The translations under genes and the position numbers were made by a program. A stretch of 64,000 nt of DNA from Casuarius casuarius (taxonomy: Eukaryota > Chordata > Aves > Casuariiformes > Casuariidae). The notes under the pieces were generated by a model that saw nothing but the letters and a program-made list of their open reading frames with translations, made no database searches and was not told the origin of the DNA. Below are positions 1 to 13,000 of the stretch, in pieces. The stretch lies in assembly GCA_003342895.1 (NCBI GenBank), contig PTFA01000011.1, positions 4,167,988 to 4,231,987 on the forward strand, in the 5' to 3' direction. The number at the start of each line of letters is the position of its first letter. The stretch's first letter is position 1.

Positions 1-2345
1 TAGCAGAAGAACAAATGAGACTTCAGTTGGTGTCCTTGTTCCTGTTCATGACCAGCAAGCTACTGTGAGTGTATATTTCAGACTCTGTCTGCCTAGTAAA
101 CCTATGAGGATCAACTGAGATAGGCCAAATCTACTTGGAAAGGAGCTGTTAAAGGTGACTTAAAATATTTCTCCCTGACCCCGTTCTTGGTGTTAGCAGT
201 CAGCTTTTGGTTTGTATGTAGAGAGAGATTTTTTTTTTCTCTCTGCAGCTGTAGAGAGGCACTTTGCTCTTGTATCCGATAAAGGCTAATATCTGCAGAT
301 GCATGCAGGGCAAGTGCCAGGACAGGCACCTCCATGTCCACACTTGTAACATGGGCCTTTTCCTTGCTTTCTTAAACAGTTTGTGTCTAGAACAATGAAG
401 CTAGTCCTCTTACAGTGTTTTCCTGGAATGTGCATATGCCATCGGAGTAACTTGCTGGCTTCTGTATTTTCTTTTTTCATCATACTTCTGATATCAGTGT
501 GTAGGGGCAAGAATTCTTTTCACTTATACGAGTTTGGCTAAGGTTGAGTATGAACACTGTTCTGACATGAGTGACAGTCCGGGGCCAGCAGTAATCCTCT
601 GATGTCAGGATTGTCTTGTTTCTGTAAGGACTTGCTTGCAGTCTAAAGTGGGACTTTGGTCAAGTGACCGTCTTAAGTAAACAGACGGTTCTTGGAATTA
701 AAGCTCTACAACTGAGGTTTCTTCAACAGAAGAGACTGCTGACATGAGACATTGTGATTGGCATTTAGGGCTGAAACTGTGTTCAGAGAAGCTGTTTGCT
801 AGGGAGACGGTTAGTTACGGAGCCTTTGAAGAGCAGGGCGTGTGTGGAATAGGGGTAAGGGGATGTGTGGAGGTTTTGGTAGGGAGGAGGCAAGGGCCCA
901 AGCTGCTGGTTCTGTGAATGGTGTATGTGATGAAAAGCTTTGTTACAGTTTACTTTATGTTAACTTTTTGTCATCTTAGTCTGATGACATATGGTCTTTT
1001 TTTGACCTTGTGGGGTGTGGGAAGGGGAGTAAAAGGAAAAATGGGGGCTGGGGTACCTGGATGTGAGGAGGTGGGGGCGTGAGCTCCTAGCAGAATTGGT
1101 AATGAGGCATGCTGGGTGGATAGGACAAGCACTGTCTTGCATTTTTGCTTAGGATCTGTTTGCATTATATGTATTGAAGGCCTGTTGAAAAGACTGGTTG
1201 TTGTAGGTTAGGTATTGCTTCTCCCCACCTCCCTGCTCAGGTGTCAAACTCTCAAGCTGTCCTAATATAATGGACAGCTTTGGGCTTGAGGTCTTGTGCT
1301 TGTTATTAGAGGAGAAAGATACCAGATCTGAGACCCCATGTTAGGAGTTAGTGGTGGAGGAGATTGGTAACGTGAAGCTAGAGGTTTCTGTTTTTAGTGT
1401 GCTGGTGTGAATTTAGCCTGGTGGCTGCCCTTTGCTAGGGCTGTGTGAAATGGATTCCTGGTTTTGCTTCAGTTCTGAGTGGACATATGTCTGTAGGGCT
1501 AAGCAGGCAAGGAGCAGGTACTGAGTGGCATTCTGGTCAAGGGTTTGCTCTCCAACCACAGGCTGAGTGAGCTTAGGTACCTTGCTTCTGGCTGAGGTAG
1601 CCCTTGTAGGCTGACGTGTCCAGGCAGAGGCTGTTGAGGGGATGTTTGCCCTGCTCCTGCCTGTTTTGTTTTAGTGGGTGAATGAAGGACTTTGGCCTTC
1701 AAGGTTATGTGAATGCTTCTCATTGCTATTTAACATCACCGCTTCCCTCTGCACACGTTATAATTTTTACATGCATTATAAATTTGGAAGGCTCACGAAT
1801 TGACAATTGTTTTCAATAAATACAGTCAAGGAGACTTCTAGCTTGTGGTAATTAATGCCCTCCCCTCCCTGGATTCCTGGATGTATGCCATCAGCTCATG
1901 ACAGGAAATAACCTGGTGATTGTTCCTGTCTGGCAAGGCCTCTAAACCCTGCACAAGCACTTACATGTGCCCACCTGTGAACTCTCTGTAGCAACTTGAT
2001 ATACAAGTTGCTCCTGAGTGTTACATTTATGCTTTACACTGTTTGAAACAGAGTGCTGGAGTATTTCCTTGGAGGCAGTAGTGTGTAACCTAATTCAGCT
2101 CTGCCTATGGTGATGTCTTTTGTTGAGTTAAACTTGAGTTATTTTGGATTTGGACACTTGCTCTCGATGTGTGAAATGGAGCAAATGTGGCTAATTGTAT
2201 TTTTGTTCTGCCGTTGCATTCTTTGGAGATGGCAGGTTCAAATGTTCTGTGTAGCTTGGATGTTCAGTGGGAGCTTACTGGGATCTGAGGCTGTGCTTCA
2301 GCAGTGGCCTGAGAATGTCTCCCAGTTAGTCTGGCTGTACTCAGA

Positions 2346-2366
2346 GTGTGTGTGTGTGTGTGTGTG
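2346..2366 (+). repeat. TG microsatellite
   Basis: An uninterrupted GT dinucleotide run of about 21 bases inside intron 1. Confidence 0.95.
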
Positions 2367-4277
2367 CGCTTTCTCCTGTAAGAGATGGCATACATTCTTT
2401 GTATTGAAATAAAGGGCTGTGAATGCCTGCTGAGAAACTTGAATAGCAATCATTTAGAATTCTGCTTATCTGGTGATTTATTTCTTTTCTGTCAGAATTT
2501 TTAGGAGAGTGGAATCTTTTTCTTGCCCTCTTTTAGAACATCCATTTCTATGTGAAGTCATAATCTTTTTATCTTCCTTTTTCTTCCTGCATTTGAGTCC
2601 ACTGCCGTTACCTAAACAATTTTCTCCACAGCATCAGAAGTGTGAATGCTGGCAAGGATTTTGTCAGATCTTGTATGTTTTGTTCTGCAGGAGAGTCACT
2701 ATGGGCAGAAGCATTGGGGTGTATTCTNCTGATAGGGGAGAGCTGTGAGAGGCTATGGGACTCTGCTGATTTGAGGTCATTGATAGAGGATGATAGTAAA
2801 TGTACAACTCTGTATGTGGAATTTTACAGAAGTTCCTTATTGCTTGTGTTTCAGAAGGGCTTGTATGCCATCTCTTCCAGCTTTATCAGCTGGTCTAATG
2901 AGAGCTCTCTTTTCTTAAGAACCTTGCTTTAGGCCACTGTGGTTTCCTAAGTACTGCTACTAGATTATAGAGTTATTCTGTGACTTGAAGTTATAATTCT
3001 GATGATGGTTTCTGCCACACGCATGCTGAATTATGCATTGCATAGAAGCTCCTTTCAGAAGTCTCAAGTAATAATAAAACTAGAGTTTAAAAGCAAGTAA
3101 GCCCTAAAAATGAAATAGGTGGCTGAATATTCTTTGAATTTATGGAGACAGGTGTATAAAAATCCTAGTGTCCATTTCTGGATTTTTTTCTCTACTTAAT
3201 ACCTTTGAATTTTGTTTGTTGCACAAGTTNCTTTTTTTATGTTGAGACAGAAACTACCTAGAATGAGTTGGTGGTTTCTTTCCCTTGTCCTTTGAGATTT
3301 TCCGACCTTTAAGGAGGAAATGGGGACAAACATGTAACTGAATGACATCCAGCCTGTGAAGTTAGGCTGAGGAAATCTGTCCTTTTCCCCTCTGTGGGCA
3401 GAAGTGATGGATCTTCAAGTTAACTTTTCTTCTAGGATGTTTCCAGTGACTTCCATACTGTTTCATGGCTTTAGTATCTTTGATATTTGCAATGCCTGCA
3501 ATTCAACAAAATTCAGTTGTTGCACATTTCCACAAAAGTATGTGAATGCTAACATAGTCCACAATAATGCTAAAGTTGTTATCATTTGCTTTCAGTGGTG
3601 ATGTTCAGGGAGGCCACTTTCACCTCTGCTATTGTTTCAGACTCTGCAGATAACTTGGAGGTTTGGCTTACAATAGATCTGTTTTGGGTGGGTTTCACTC
3701 TGAATTTGGACTAAAATATGTATAAACATACCTCTTCCCTGTAGAAAAGAGGGTTGTGATTATGATCTCAGAATGAGGTCTGCGGCTTACAGGTTGCTTG
3801 TTTCAGTTGGAACAAGTTGCCTGGTCATGCCTGTGACTCTTCCCTACTGGTTGACTCTGTACAAACCCTTTCTCAAAGAACTTATCAGCTAGGAATAAGG
3901 AGTGTTTTTTGATGATTTACAGCACCGTGTCTGAGAGCTTTCTTTTTCCCGAGATTTTGTAATCTGAATAATGTGACGTGAGTACAGCTTTATTAGAATT
4001 GTAAACTCCCATGATGATTAGAAGGAAAGAATGCATTTGCCAGATGACTTAATGAGGNTGGTTCTCTTCATCAGTAGAGAGTTTTTTTTTTTTTTAATAG
4101 GGTCTGGGAGAACTCTGGGAGATCTTAGTGACTGTACTAAGCAACTATATATGATAGATGGGAAGTGAATTTCTTGCATTGAACTGCATTGAAAATACAG
4201 TAGTGTGAATGGGGCAGGCAAAATACAAATACCTTAACCAAAACTACTGGAGGAAGATAATTACTGAAGTGTTTAAC

Positions 4278-4305
4278 TGATGATGATGATGATGATTATT
4301 ATTAT
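4278..4305 (+). repeat. Compound TGA then TTA trinucleotide repeat
   Basis: Six TGA units are followed by about three TTA units in intron 1. Confidence 0.9.
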
Positions 4306-6837
4306 TTTTAAACCTGTTCTCTTCAGCAAAGCAGATCTCCTTTTATGACTGGGGAGAAAAGGTGCTTGTTTTCAGTTTAGGACAGATAGCATTCCTACTC
4401 TGTACTTTATTTTAAGACTTTCTAGCAATCCCTTGTACAAGGCTTGTTTATCCCTTGTGAAAGGGACGAAGGTATAAATAATCTGTGCTTTGTCTGGACA
4501 AAGGCAAAACCTGAACAAGTTGCATGCTTTGTACCCTACTTTCTGACTGTTGGTAGGCTTAGCTATAAAACTGCAAACAGTGAAGGCATTTGCAGGCTTC
4601 TCTTGCACTGCATTNTGTGAGGCTGGTGTTCTTCCGCTTGCATACTTTGAAATGTCTTAATTTGATGTTGTATTTTAGCTCATTTAAGCTCCTGGGAAAT
4701 GCCCTTAGATTGTTAATCTCTAAAAACCTGTTCCTCTTTCCGCAAAAGTAAGCGGGGGGGTGAGGAAGAAGCTCACCTAGTTAACTAAGCTCCGTAACTT
4801 CTAGTACCCNCTTCTATTTAGGTCTTCACAAGCAGCAGGAGTGCCTATTAGATACTTTCCTACTTTCATATAATGGTAATATTTCTGATTGCACTCTAAT
4901 AACAAATGTTTTAAGATACGGTTGCTAAAGTGATTTACAACTATGCTGTATCAACAAGAAAGCTAAAACCAGTTAATTTTGTGATATACTAGAATAAAAA
5001 GTCATGTGAGCAGGGAGTAGGGATATTTTGAAGCTTTAAAGTAGGAATTACAAACAATGAAGAGATTAAAAAATAAACATTTTTGGTGTGTTTATGTGTG
5101 GATGGCTTGTCAGCCTTTTATGGTTCTTGAATTTTTGTGTCTTGCTGACATTGGACATGGCCTAGATGCAGAGTTGGGAGGAGCATCTTCTATATTTAAA
5201 CCATACATCAAGAAGTGTGACTACATGTATTCTACATCTTGTTCTGAGAGTTAGTGAAGGTGTAATGCCTTCTCTTTTGCCCACTGGGGCTTAGATATAA
5301 AACTTTGACTTTTTCAAGAAATGTTATCCTTTCAAATGTTATCATGAGATCTGAGAGCAAGGAGAATTTCCTTGTGTTGAACAGCACTCAGTGCCTTTCT
5401 TGCTTATCCTTTTTTTGTTAATGTTTGTGAGAATAGGCTTTCAGTTCAGTTNGCAAGTTCAAGGCATAAGTGACAAATGGGCATCTCTTGGGTATAGGCT
5501 GGTGTTGTACAAATGTTTTTTCACATTTCTACCACTTTCTTCCTATTTTTCTGTGTATGGGTCAATGTTTTGTATTTGCAGTCTAAAACACGTGTTAATT
5601 CATACCATCTTTGGTGCTAAGGCTGAATGAATAGGACTCCTTAACTTGGCATGGTTTCCAGGATATATTCTGATAAAGGAATCAGGACATGCTCTGCACA
5701 TCTGACAGTAATGTTTCATGCTGCTGCTTTCTGCACCTGATCAAAGGTACATCTGGGGAATCTCAGCTGTCCTTGTGTTGAGTGCATCGCCTTTGTTACC
5801 TGAGCACCATTTGCAAGTAAAGGAGGCAGTTCAGAGAGCCACTTGCGTTGGTGTTTATTATCTTGAATCTCAAAGATGCTTAGAGAATACTACTACTTCT
5901 CAAGCTGTTTAAAAGTGTGGACTGCTATTTGTAGTATATGTGGCCAAGTTCTGCAGTTTTGCAGCTGAATTTTAACACTGCTGGCTTTCTAAATTGGATA
6001 CTGTAGCTTTGACTTCCTGTTCTTGTCCTGCTCTATAATGTTATTGTATGCTGTTAGACAGCTGCTGCACTTGCACCAGACATCATTTCTTGTCAATGGA
6101 TGTTAAAATTGTTCCTTTGTGTAAATGCATACCGACTGGTGTAAGACTTCTGAAACCTGAAGAGTCCACACTGCACTGTTGCTGATGCAGCTGTCTGTGG
6201 CTGGTACTTGGAACTTGCAAATGTCGTCTTTAGTTCTTACACTAAGTAGATGCGCCAGTTCGGGAGTCTGAAAATGGCTAGCATGCTCTGTGCTGGGGGG
6301 GAGTTTGGCTGTAGCCTCTTGCTTTGTCATAAAACGTGCTCTGGGTCATAACTGTTCTCAACATAGCAAGTGTGAGAGTGCCTAAGGTGAATACAATCTA
6401 CTGTCTGTTTCAGTGTAAGCTCATTATAAGTGTTAGCTAATGAATAACTTCAGGATATTCAAGTTTTACCCAAAGAGCTGCTACTTCTGCATGTAGGATG
6501 TCTTACGAACTAGCGTAACCTAGAACAACTCTGCAAGGAGAATGGAGCAGAAAAGAAACAAGCTGTTTCCCTCTGGGCTTTTTTTTTTTTTTTTTAATGT
6601 ATTTTCCTCCTCCTGCTGCTTTAATTTCATGTTGGTTCTTTACCTACTTTTCCCTCCTGAATTGTGTCCAAAAAGGTTCCTTGTATTCTGATTTTAAGAG
6701 TTACTTGAAAATTCTGTTCTTTCACTCCTTTTCTTGCCTCTCTTCTCACTCCTGGTCACAGCCCAGTCAACGAGGCTGGATGGAACTGAGGAGCAGGAGT
6801 GGGCAAAGGGTGCTTCCTCCAAGCTGCTAGAGCTGGA

Positions 6838-7055
6838 GAATGGGAAGAGTCATGCTGGCTGGGACCAAAGATCCATTCAGCCTTGTCTTGTCTCTGACAA
6901 TGACCAAGACTGGATACTTAGGGAATGAGTGAGCACATCATGTTACTTTCCTAGTGCATAATCTCATGACCATCTGTAGTTTGGAGACTTCTTAAGTTAA
7001 AAGTGGTATCTTCATGCTTAACCTTGGATTTTTTTCCTCCAAGAGTTTGCTGACT
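6838..7055 (+). repeat. Old CR1-like interspersed repeat fragment
   Basis: The segment GCTGGCTGGGACCAAAGATC, then a string like CCTTGTCTTGTCTCTGACAA and TGACCAAGACTGG, a run like ATACTTAGGGAATGAG, and further on CTCATGACCATCTGTAGTTT and GAGACTTCTTAAG, follows in order a diverged repeat that I recall from bird, turtle and crocodilian genomes and associate with CR1-type LINE tails. The family name is from memory and boundaries are approximate. The copy is heavily diverged and certainly inactive. Confidence 0.5.
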
Positions 7056-10000
7056 TACAGGCATTGCATTTTGCTATCTCTGAAGTTTCATTTTCTGAAA
7101 TGTTGTGGGTGATGGTGCATATCAGTTGATCTTTGATTTCATGTTAACTTTCTCTCTCTTTTATCACCTATGGTGTTGACCTTCCTATGTACAGCATGCC
7201 AACAGAAGCAGCAGCAGAGTCAATAATACTGAGATACATTTCTTAATGTTTTCTGTTATTCCCACTTTTAAGATGTGTATTTAAACATGCTTATCTGAAA
7301 ATTAGTAGTTAATGGCTGAGTGCCAAGCTTTACTAGGACTCCAAGCACTAATGTAGTGTGATGCAGTCTTTTATCACATGACCACACATGGATTTTCTCA
7401 AATGTCTAATAGCAAAAAATTCTCCCCATAAGCTTAAATGTATCTGACATTCAGTAGTACTATGTGTTGCTGTGTATACAAGGCAGGTTATTCCAATTGG
7501 GCTGTAGAAGAAAGTACATACTACTGCAAATGCTGCAGGTTAATCAAAACAAGTAATGATGAAAACTTTTTGCTATATAATCTGTAAGGGGAGAAAAGAC
7601 TTTCAGTTTGTGATGGGGAATATGAGAAGACTGCAGAACTTCTTCAGCCAAGTACTGATTTGATGAACCTTGCTATTCTGCTACTGGAGACAGAGGAGTA
7701 CCTGCACTGAATACAGGGCAAGACTTTCAGAGGTGATGGAGAGCTTGAGGCTGTGAGCCTGAAATGTTACAAAGAGACTTGACTCCCAGGAAAGCTGATG
7801 CTCAAGGTTTTCATGAAAATTGAGCCTTTTTGTATCTTGAACTAGCAAACTGGTCATGAGTGGAGTGTTCCCTCCCCACTAAGAGGCAAGTACAAAGGTG
7901 TTTGTTTCTCTCTAGGACTGGGGTAATTGGGGGCAAAACTGTACCAGGTGTGAGTTTCACCTGAGGCGGTTCAGCTCTCTGCAGCTCTTCTGAATCTCTT
8001 AGGTGTTGCCCACATGTGCACACCCACCATCTGGAACATCTTTCTATGCAGTCTGAGTTAAGCAGCAGCCTCATACAATGCAGTTTCCTCTCAAGTGTCA
8101 AAGCATCCTTCTAGAGGTATAATTCGGGACAGACAGTTAATTACACAGTTAATTTGCCTTCAGGCACTAGTAGACAGGGATTGCTAGCAAATTTTCCACT
8201 CACACAGATTTTTGAAAACTTTGACTGAGCAGTTAGCCATCACTGCAGAGAGTGGTTGGATTTCTTATCCCAGGCTTGCATGTGTATGTGGCTTAACTCA
8301 TATTTGAAGCTTAAGGTAGAAATACCTTTCTGACCTAAAGTTCTAGAGTTAAATCTGAACAGCCTGTCAAGTATCCTTAATGAGCAGGCAGAGTGCATCT
8401 TCATTACCATATTTGTCATAGTCAGGATTGAATTTCTGAGGTCAACCTCTTCATGGTTCCACTTTCTACATACTGCTTTTTACTGAAGAAGCAGCCTTGG
8501 AGTGTGTGGTTAGAATTCCTTTTAGATGAGACTAAACCAAATTTTTTACTCTAGGATCATACCTGCAGTGCTTCAGTTTCTCTTGGGTCTTTAGCCTATG
8601 GCACAGGATCTAGTCCAAGGTAACCCCTCAAAACTTGAGTACTGTGGTTCTTGGAGCCTCAGCACCAACTGGTTTGCCCTCCACAGCCTCTCCTTTTGGA
8701 CTATGGCTAAATTAGACAGTTGCACCACTCTAATTCACACATGATGGGGTATTAGCTTTTTTGTTTTTTAAACATCAGTGAAGTAAATAAGCAGGCTATC
8801 TTGAGACCTGCCTACTGATCAACTATCTTAGTGTCAGTTTTCAGTAGCTTTAATGCAAGTAACCTGATTGTTTTGAATGTTGCTTGTGTGGAGCTTTTTT
8901 TTCCCTGTGTCTCTGGGACTCGTATCTGTCCCTGTCGATCTTTGTAAGCCCATTGCAAATAATGAAGAGTGCTGGTGGCATAGCTGGTTTAAAGCCAGTT
9001 ATTTTGCAGACACATCTGTAGTTGATTTTATTCGATGCTCCATGCTGGGATTCCACAGACCTCCCTAAGAACTTTGACCTGAATCCTTGTGCATCTTCTA
9101 GATGCTGTTTTATGTGCCTGACCTCCCTTATTCTTACCTAAACACTCCCCTCTCCCTTTCCACACACACACCCACTCCTCTCCTCTTTGTGAGACTGTAA
9201 CTTTGTGTTCAATTTTCTTGTGCTGGAGATTAAGTATCTTTTCTGGGGCAAGAGATTTCCTCATTGTCAGTATCATAGCAAATAGTCCTTGTTACTACTG
9301 AACTGTTAGTGTAAATACCTTGCACTTCTGTTCTCAATTACAGAATTGGTTATATAAATCTTATATTAAAAAAGGAAGATCCTTGGTGTGTCTTAAGTCA
9401 TACTCTCTGTGTGTGTGCACATGTGAAATTCCTTCTTGCCTCGGAGAAAAATATCTGTGCTCCTGACATGCAGACTCTGTAGACATTAGCATACTAAACA
9501 GTCTTGCTCTGCATGACCTGAAATTGGCTTTTGAGTGCTAATTGGATCTATGGGTTTTGAGAGAAGGGGTTGGAAAACATTGGTTTCTGATTTTTCCAGG
9601 TTGCGGAAAGCAATCTGCCGCTTCATGGATACAGTGATGGTGTTGGTGCCGAAATGAAGGCCTTCAAGCTCCCGAGTTGTAGGCGCACCAGTTGTTAGGG
9701 CAGAAGCTAACTGTTTTCTGTGTGTTTGCTTATGTCTAATTTGCCTACTTGTACATCTCTTTCCTTCATCTTTATGTGAAGAAACTGATACAGTAAAATG
9801 AGCAATAAGCTTGAATCCACGAATGCCTGTAGTCTGTTCCTTACTGCTCCTCTTCTACTGCATGAGTTTGGTCAAGTCAGTTAATCTGGGTCTGTTGTCT
9901 GCAGCAAAATAGCTGCCAATAGCTGTGCTACTGCACTTAATGGCATGTGCTGACAAGGTAGAGGCACTTGTCCTCATACCNTAAAACCCATTCTGTGTGC

Positions 10001-13000
10001 ATTTGTTGTTGGTGTTTTTAATGTGGGCTCTTGTCTGGAATTTATGTTGAAAATGGACCGTTAGATAGTTAAATTACAGACAAAAAGGATTATTCTATAA
10101 ACACTGAGATCCCTCACTCCAGTGGCTGTAAATCTATTGTCAAGCATGGAGCCAAGGTGATCTGGTGCCATATGTTGCCTTGTGCAGCAATTCCAATAGT
10201 CTTGCTGCCCAGCCACCTCCTTCCATAATCTCTTGCAGCAGCAGATGCAAACAGAGCAAAGCTGCCCTTTAAGATCCCACACCAATCAGAGAGCCTAAGA
10301 GCCTGATGTGTGTTAGGTTGTCAGTGTTCTGGCTGCTGTCTTCTGTAATGGGGCTTGGCTCTGTTACTGGCTTCAAAGGCTATGTAATGACTTCTCTCCT
10401 CCAATGGAAAAGTTGCTAGGAAATGAGTCTGTATCTACTGAGATTTGAGGTGATCTTCAAAAAGCATTTTGGGGGAAGTGGGGGATAAGATTACTCATGC
10501 CTGGATTAAGAAAGTGTAGCTTTTGTTTGTGGGTCATGTCTGCCAATCCAGTTTAAACTTAAATAGGATTTAGACAAGACTTTGTCTGGTATGGNTGGGG
10601 GCTTGGGGTGGACCAGAACCTTGAAACTTGAGCAGGTAAATAATAGCTTTGTGTGTGTGTTTAATCACCAATACAAAGTAAAAGGCTTCATACTGAATTG
10701 AGCATTTCCTATATTTCAAATGACTGAGTGGTTTTGGATGTTACCTAACATTACAGATAAATTTGAAAATGAACGATTATTTCATAACAACAAAAAAAGT
10801 ACTGACTGCCCTGGGAAGAAAAGGGGAGAATAATAATGGAAATTCCTTTTTGGGAGAGGAGGAGGAAGGAGTGTTCTAAGAATTTTTTTTTTTTTTAAAT
10901 GAATTTTTTTGTGAAACTAAAATTTGAGGTGTGTGGATATTGCTATATAGACATTTCTTAAGGCTTTGAACAAAAATTACTTTTTCTTAGCTTTACAGCT
11001 AAAGTTACTTTCTCATCTCCACTAGGTGCTATCCTATTTAAANTCATGCTGGTTGAAAAATATATCTACTTTTATAGTTTAATGTGATCTTGTCTTGGGT
11101 TTTATCTTAGTGTATGAATTTTAGTTAGTACAGATATAGAAATGATCTCTTCTAGTCTGATTGTTTTCTCAAATTTAATCCACAGAAAGCTCAGTTTAAT
11201 ACTAGAGGTGTGCTCCATTCCACACAGAGCAAAGAAAATGGTTAGTCTCTGCCCAGAGGAAATTACAGTGCAGAGCAAATGCGTTTGGACTGCTCTGCTC
11301 TGCTCAGTTCTAACTGCTTGGGGAAAGATCTAAGATAACGGATAACTGCAAGTAAATGATGTTACAGAACAGCACTCATTTTAATTATGTGTATTCCAGT
11401 TTGAGGACTCTTCTTTTTTTTAATGTTGGTAAAATTGTGTGTTCCTCTTTAGGTTGGAACTAGTATTAGATTTTTTTTTTCCTGTGCCCTTCCCCCCAGG
11501 AATGGGGAGAGATTTCTGAACAAGCATTGCTGCAAAAATTTGCAGCCTTGCTTCCAACTGTGCTAGCTTTTCAGCTTTATGAATTGTGGGCTGTTTTACT
11601 GCTTTGTCAACTTCTTTTTCTTAGAATGGAACATACTGAACCTCTCTTCTTGGAACACAAATTGCTTCTGAGGCAGAACAACAGAAAATTACCTGTCTTA
11701 TGCGGCTGTCTATATAAGTTTTAGAGTCCGTGGACTTTCTGGGTCAGATGTCACCAAGTAACCTAAACAGGCTGTTCTGGCAGAGTAGGGTAAAAATGGA
11801 GTTCCATAAGAATATTTGGAGGAAAGTAAATGAAGATCATTAGCAGGGGCAGGTCTTTCAGGTGAGACCCAGGAAGAAGCAGCANGTTGGCTCTTGCGTT
11901 TCATCTTTTTTTTTTCTTTTTCTCTTTTCCCCTCTGCTCCCAGCTGCATTTTGGAGACTTAGTGCAAATAGGTTTTTTTTATGTACAGGCTTTTATCGTT
12001 AGCTGTTAGTCAGTGGTAGGGAAAGGAAGTGGAGATTACATATGATAAAGAATTGTCTTTGACATCCAGAGGAATCTAAAACACAATCTTTAGTGTATTA
12101 TCACAACCTGCTGGACACTTGTTCTGTTTGGTCCACAAGTCTGCAGTGCCACAGTGTTGAGAGCTGCTCGGTTCGAGCTAGCCTTCTGCCTTGTGCAGCA
12201 AAGGTGATATGGTTCTTCTCTCCCTGCTACCTGCAGTAAGCTACCTCTACCTTCCTGTGGCATACCTACTCCTGTGACTGGGAAGCAGCCCTGCACTGAG
12301 GGATTTTAGGTGTCAGCAGCTGATGATACAATGTTTTAAGCTGTGTTTGTTTNAGTACTACATATGCAGCCTCTCTTCTGCCTTACAAGCTTCCACTTTA
12401 GTTTACTGGTTTCTTCTACTTGGGTTGCAGCAGGAGTAGTCACAGAAGCAGTTATGGCAAGTTCTTGTAGCTCATTTTGGCTTCTAGAGGAAATGGATTG
12501 TCTGTGCGGGTAAAAGAGATGCTAGTGAGATGCTTTTCAAAAGGGTGGAGCTGTAGGGAGAGTTAGATACTTCACTCTTCATAGCCCAGAGGTCCTCTGA
12601 GCATGTGGCAAGGGAGGCAATTCTGCCTGTTGCAGTTGTCTTAATGGGGAGTTATGACAGGAGAAGGTGGCCTTCCTTCTTATGAGACAGTTTATTGAAC
12701 AGTTTGACAGTTTATTGATTTTCCAAAACAGACCTTTGTGGCTGGTGATCAGTAGATCTAGTGTACTTGGTATGGTGAAGTAATATTCTCTTACCATCCT
12801 CAGCTTTTTAGATAACAAGGCCTTCCAACTGCTATTTCCAGATCTTGAACTTGCCAATTACTATGTGTTTGTCCACAGTAATATTTGGACACTTGTGGGC
12901 AGAACAGATCAAGACTGGCTCACCAGATGTTCATCTGGCCCCTTGTACCGATCTTGTGTTCTGCAGAACTGTTGCTGGTGGGCGGGGNTTTTTTTTGTAT

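Noticed and set aside
12686..12718. Near-duplicate GACAGTTTATTGA pair
   Set aside because: Only 13 matching bases with a 20-base offset; too short to be more than local slippage.
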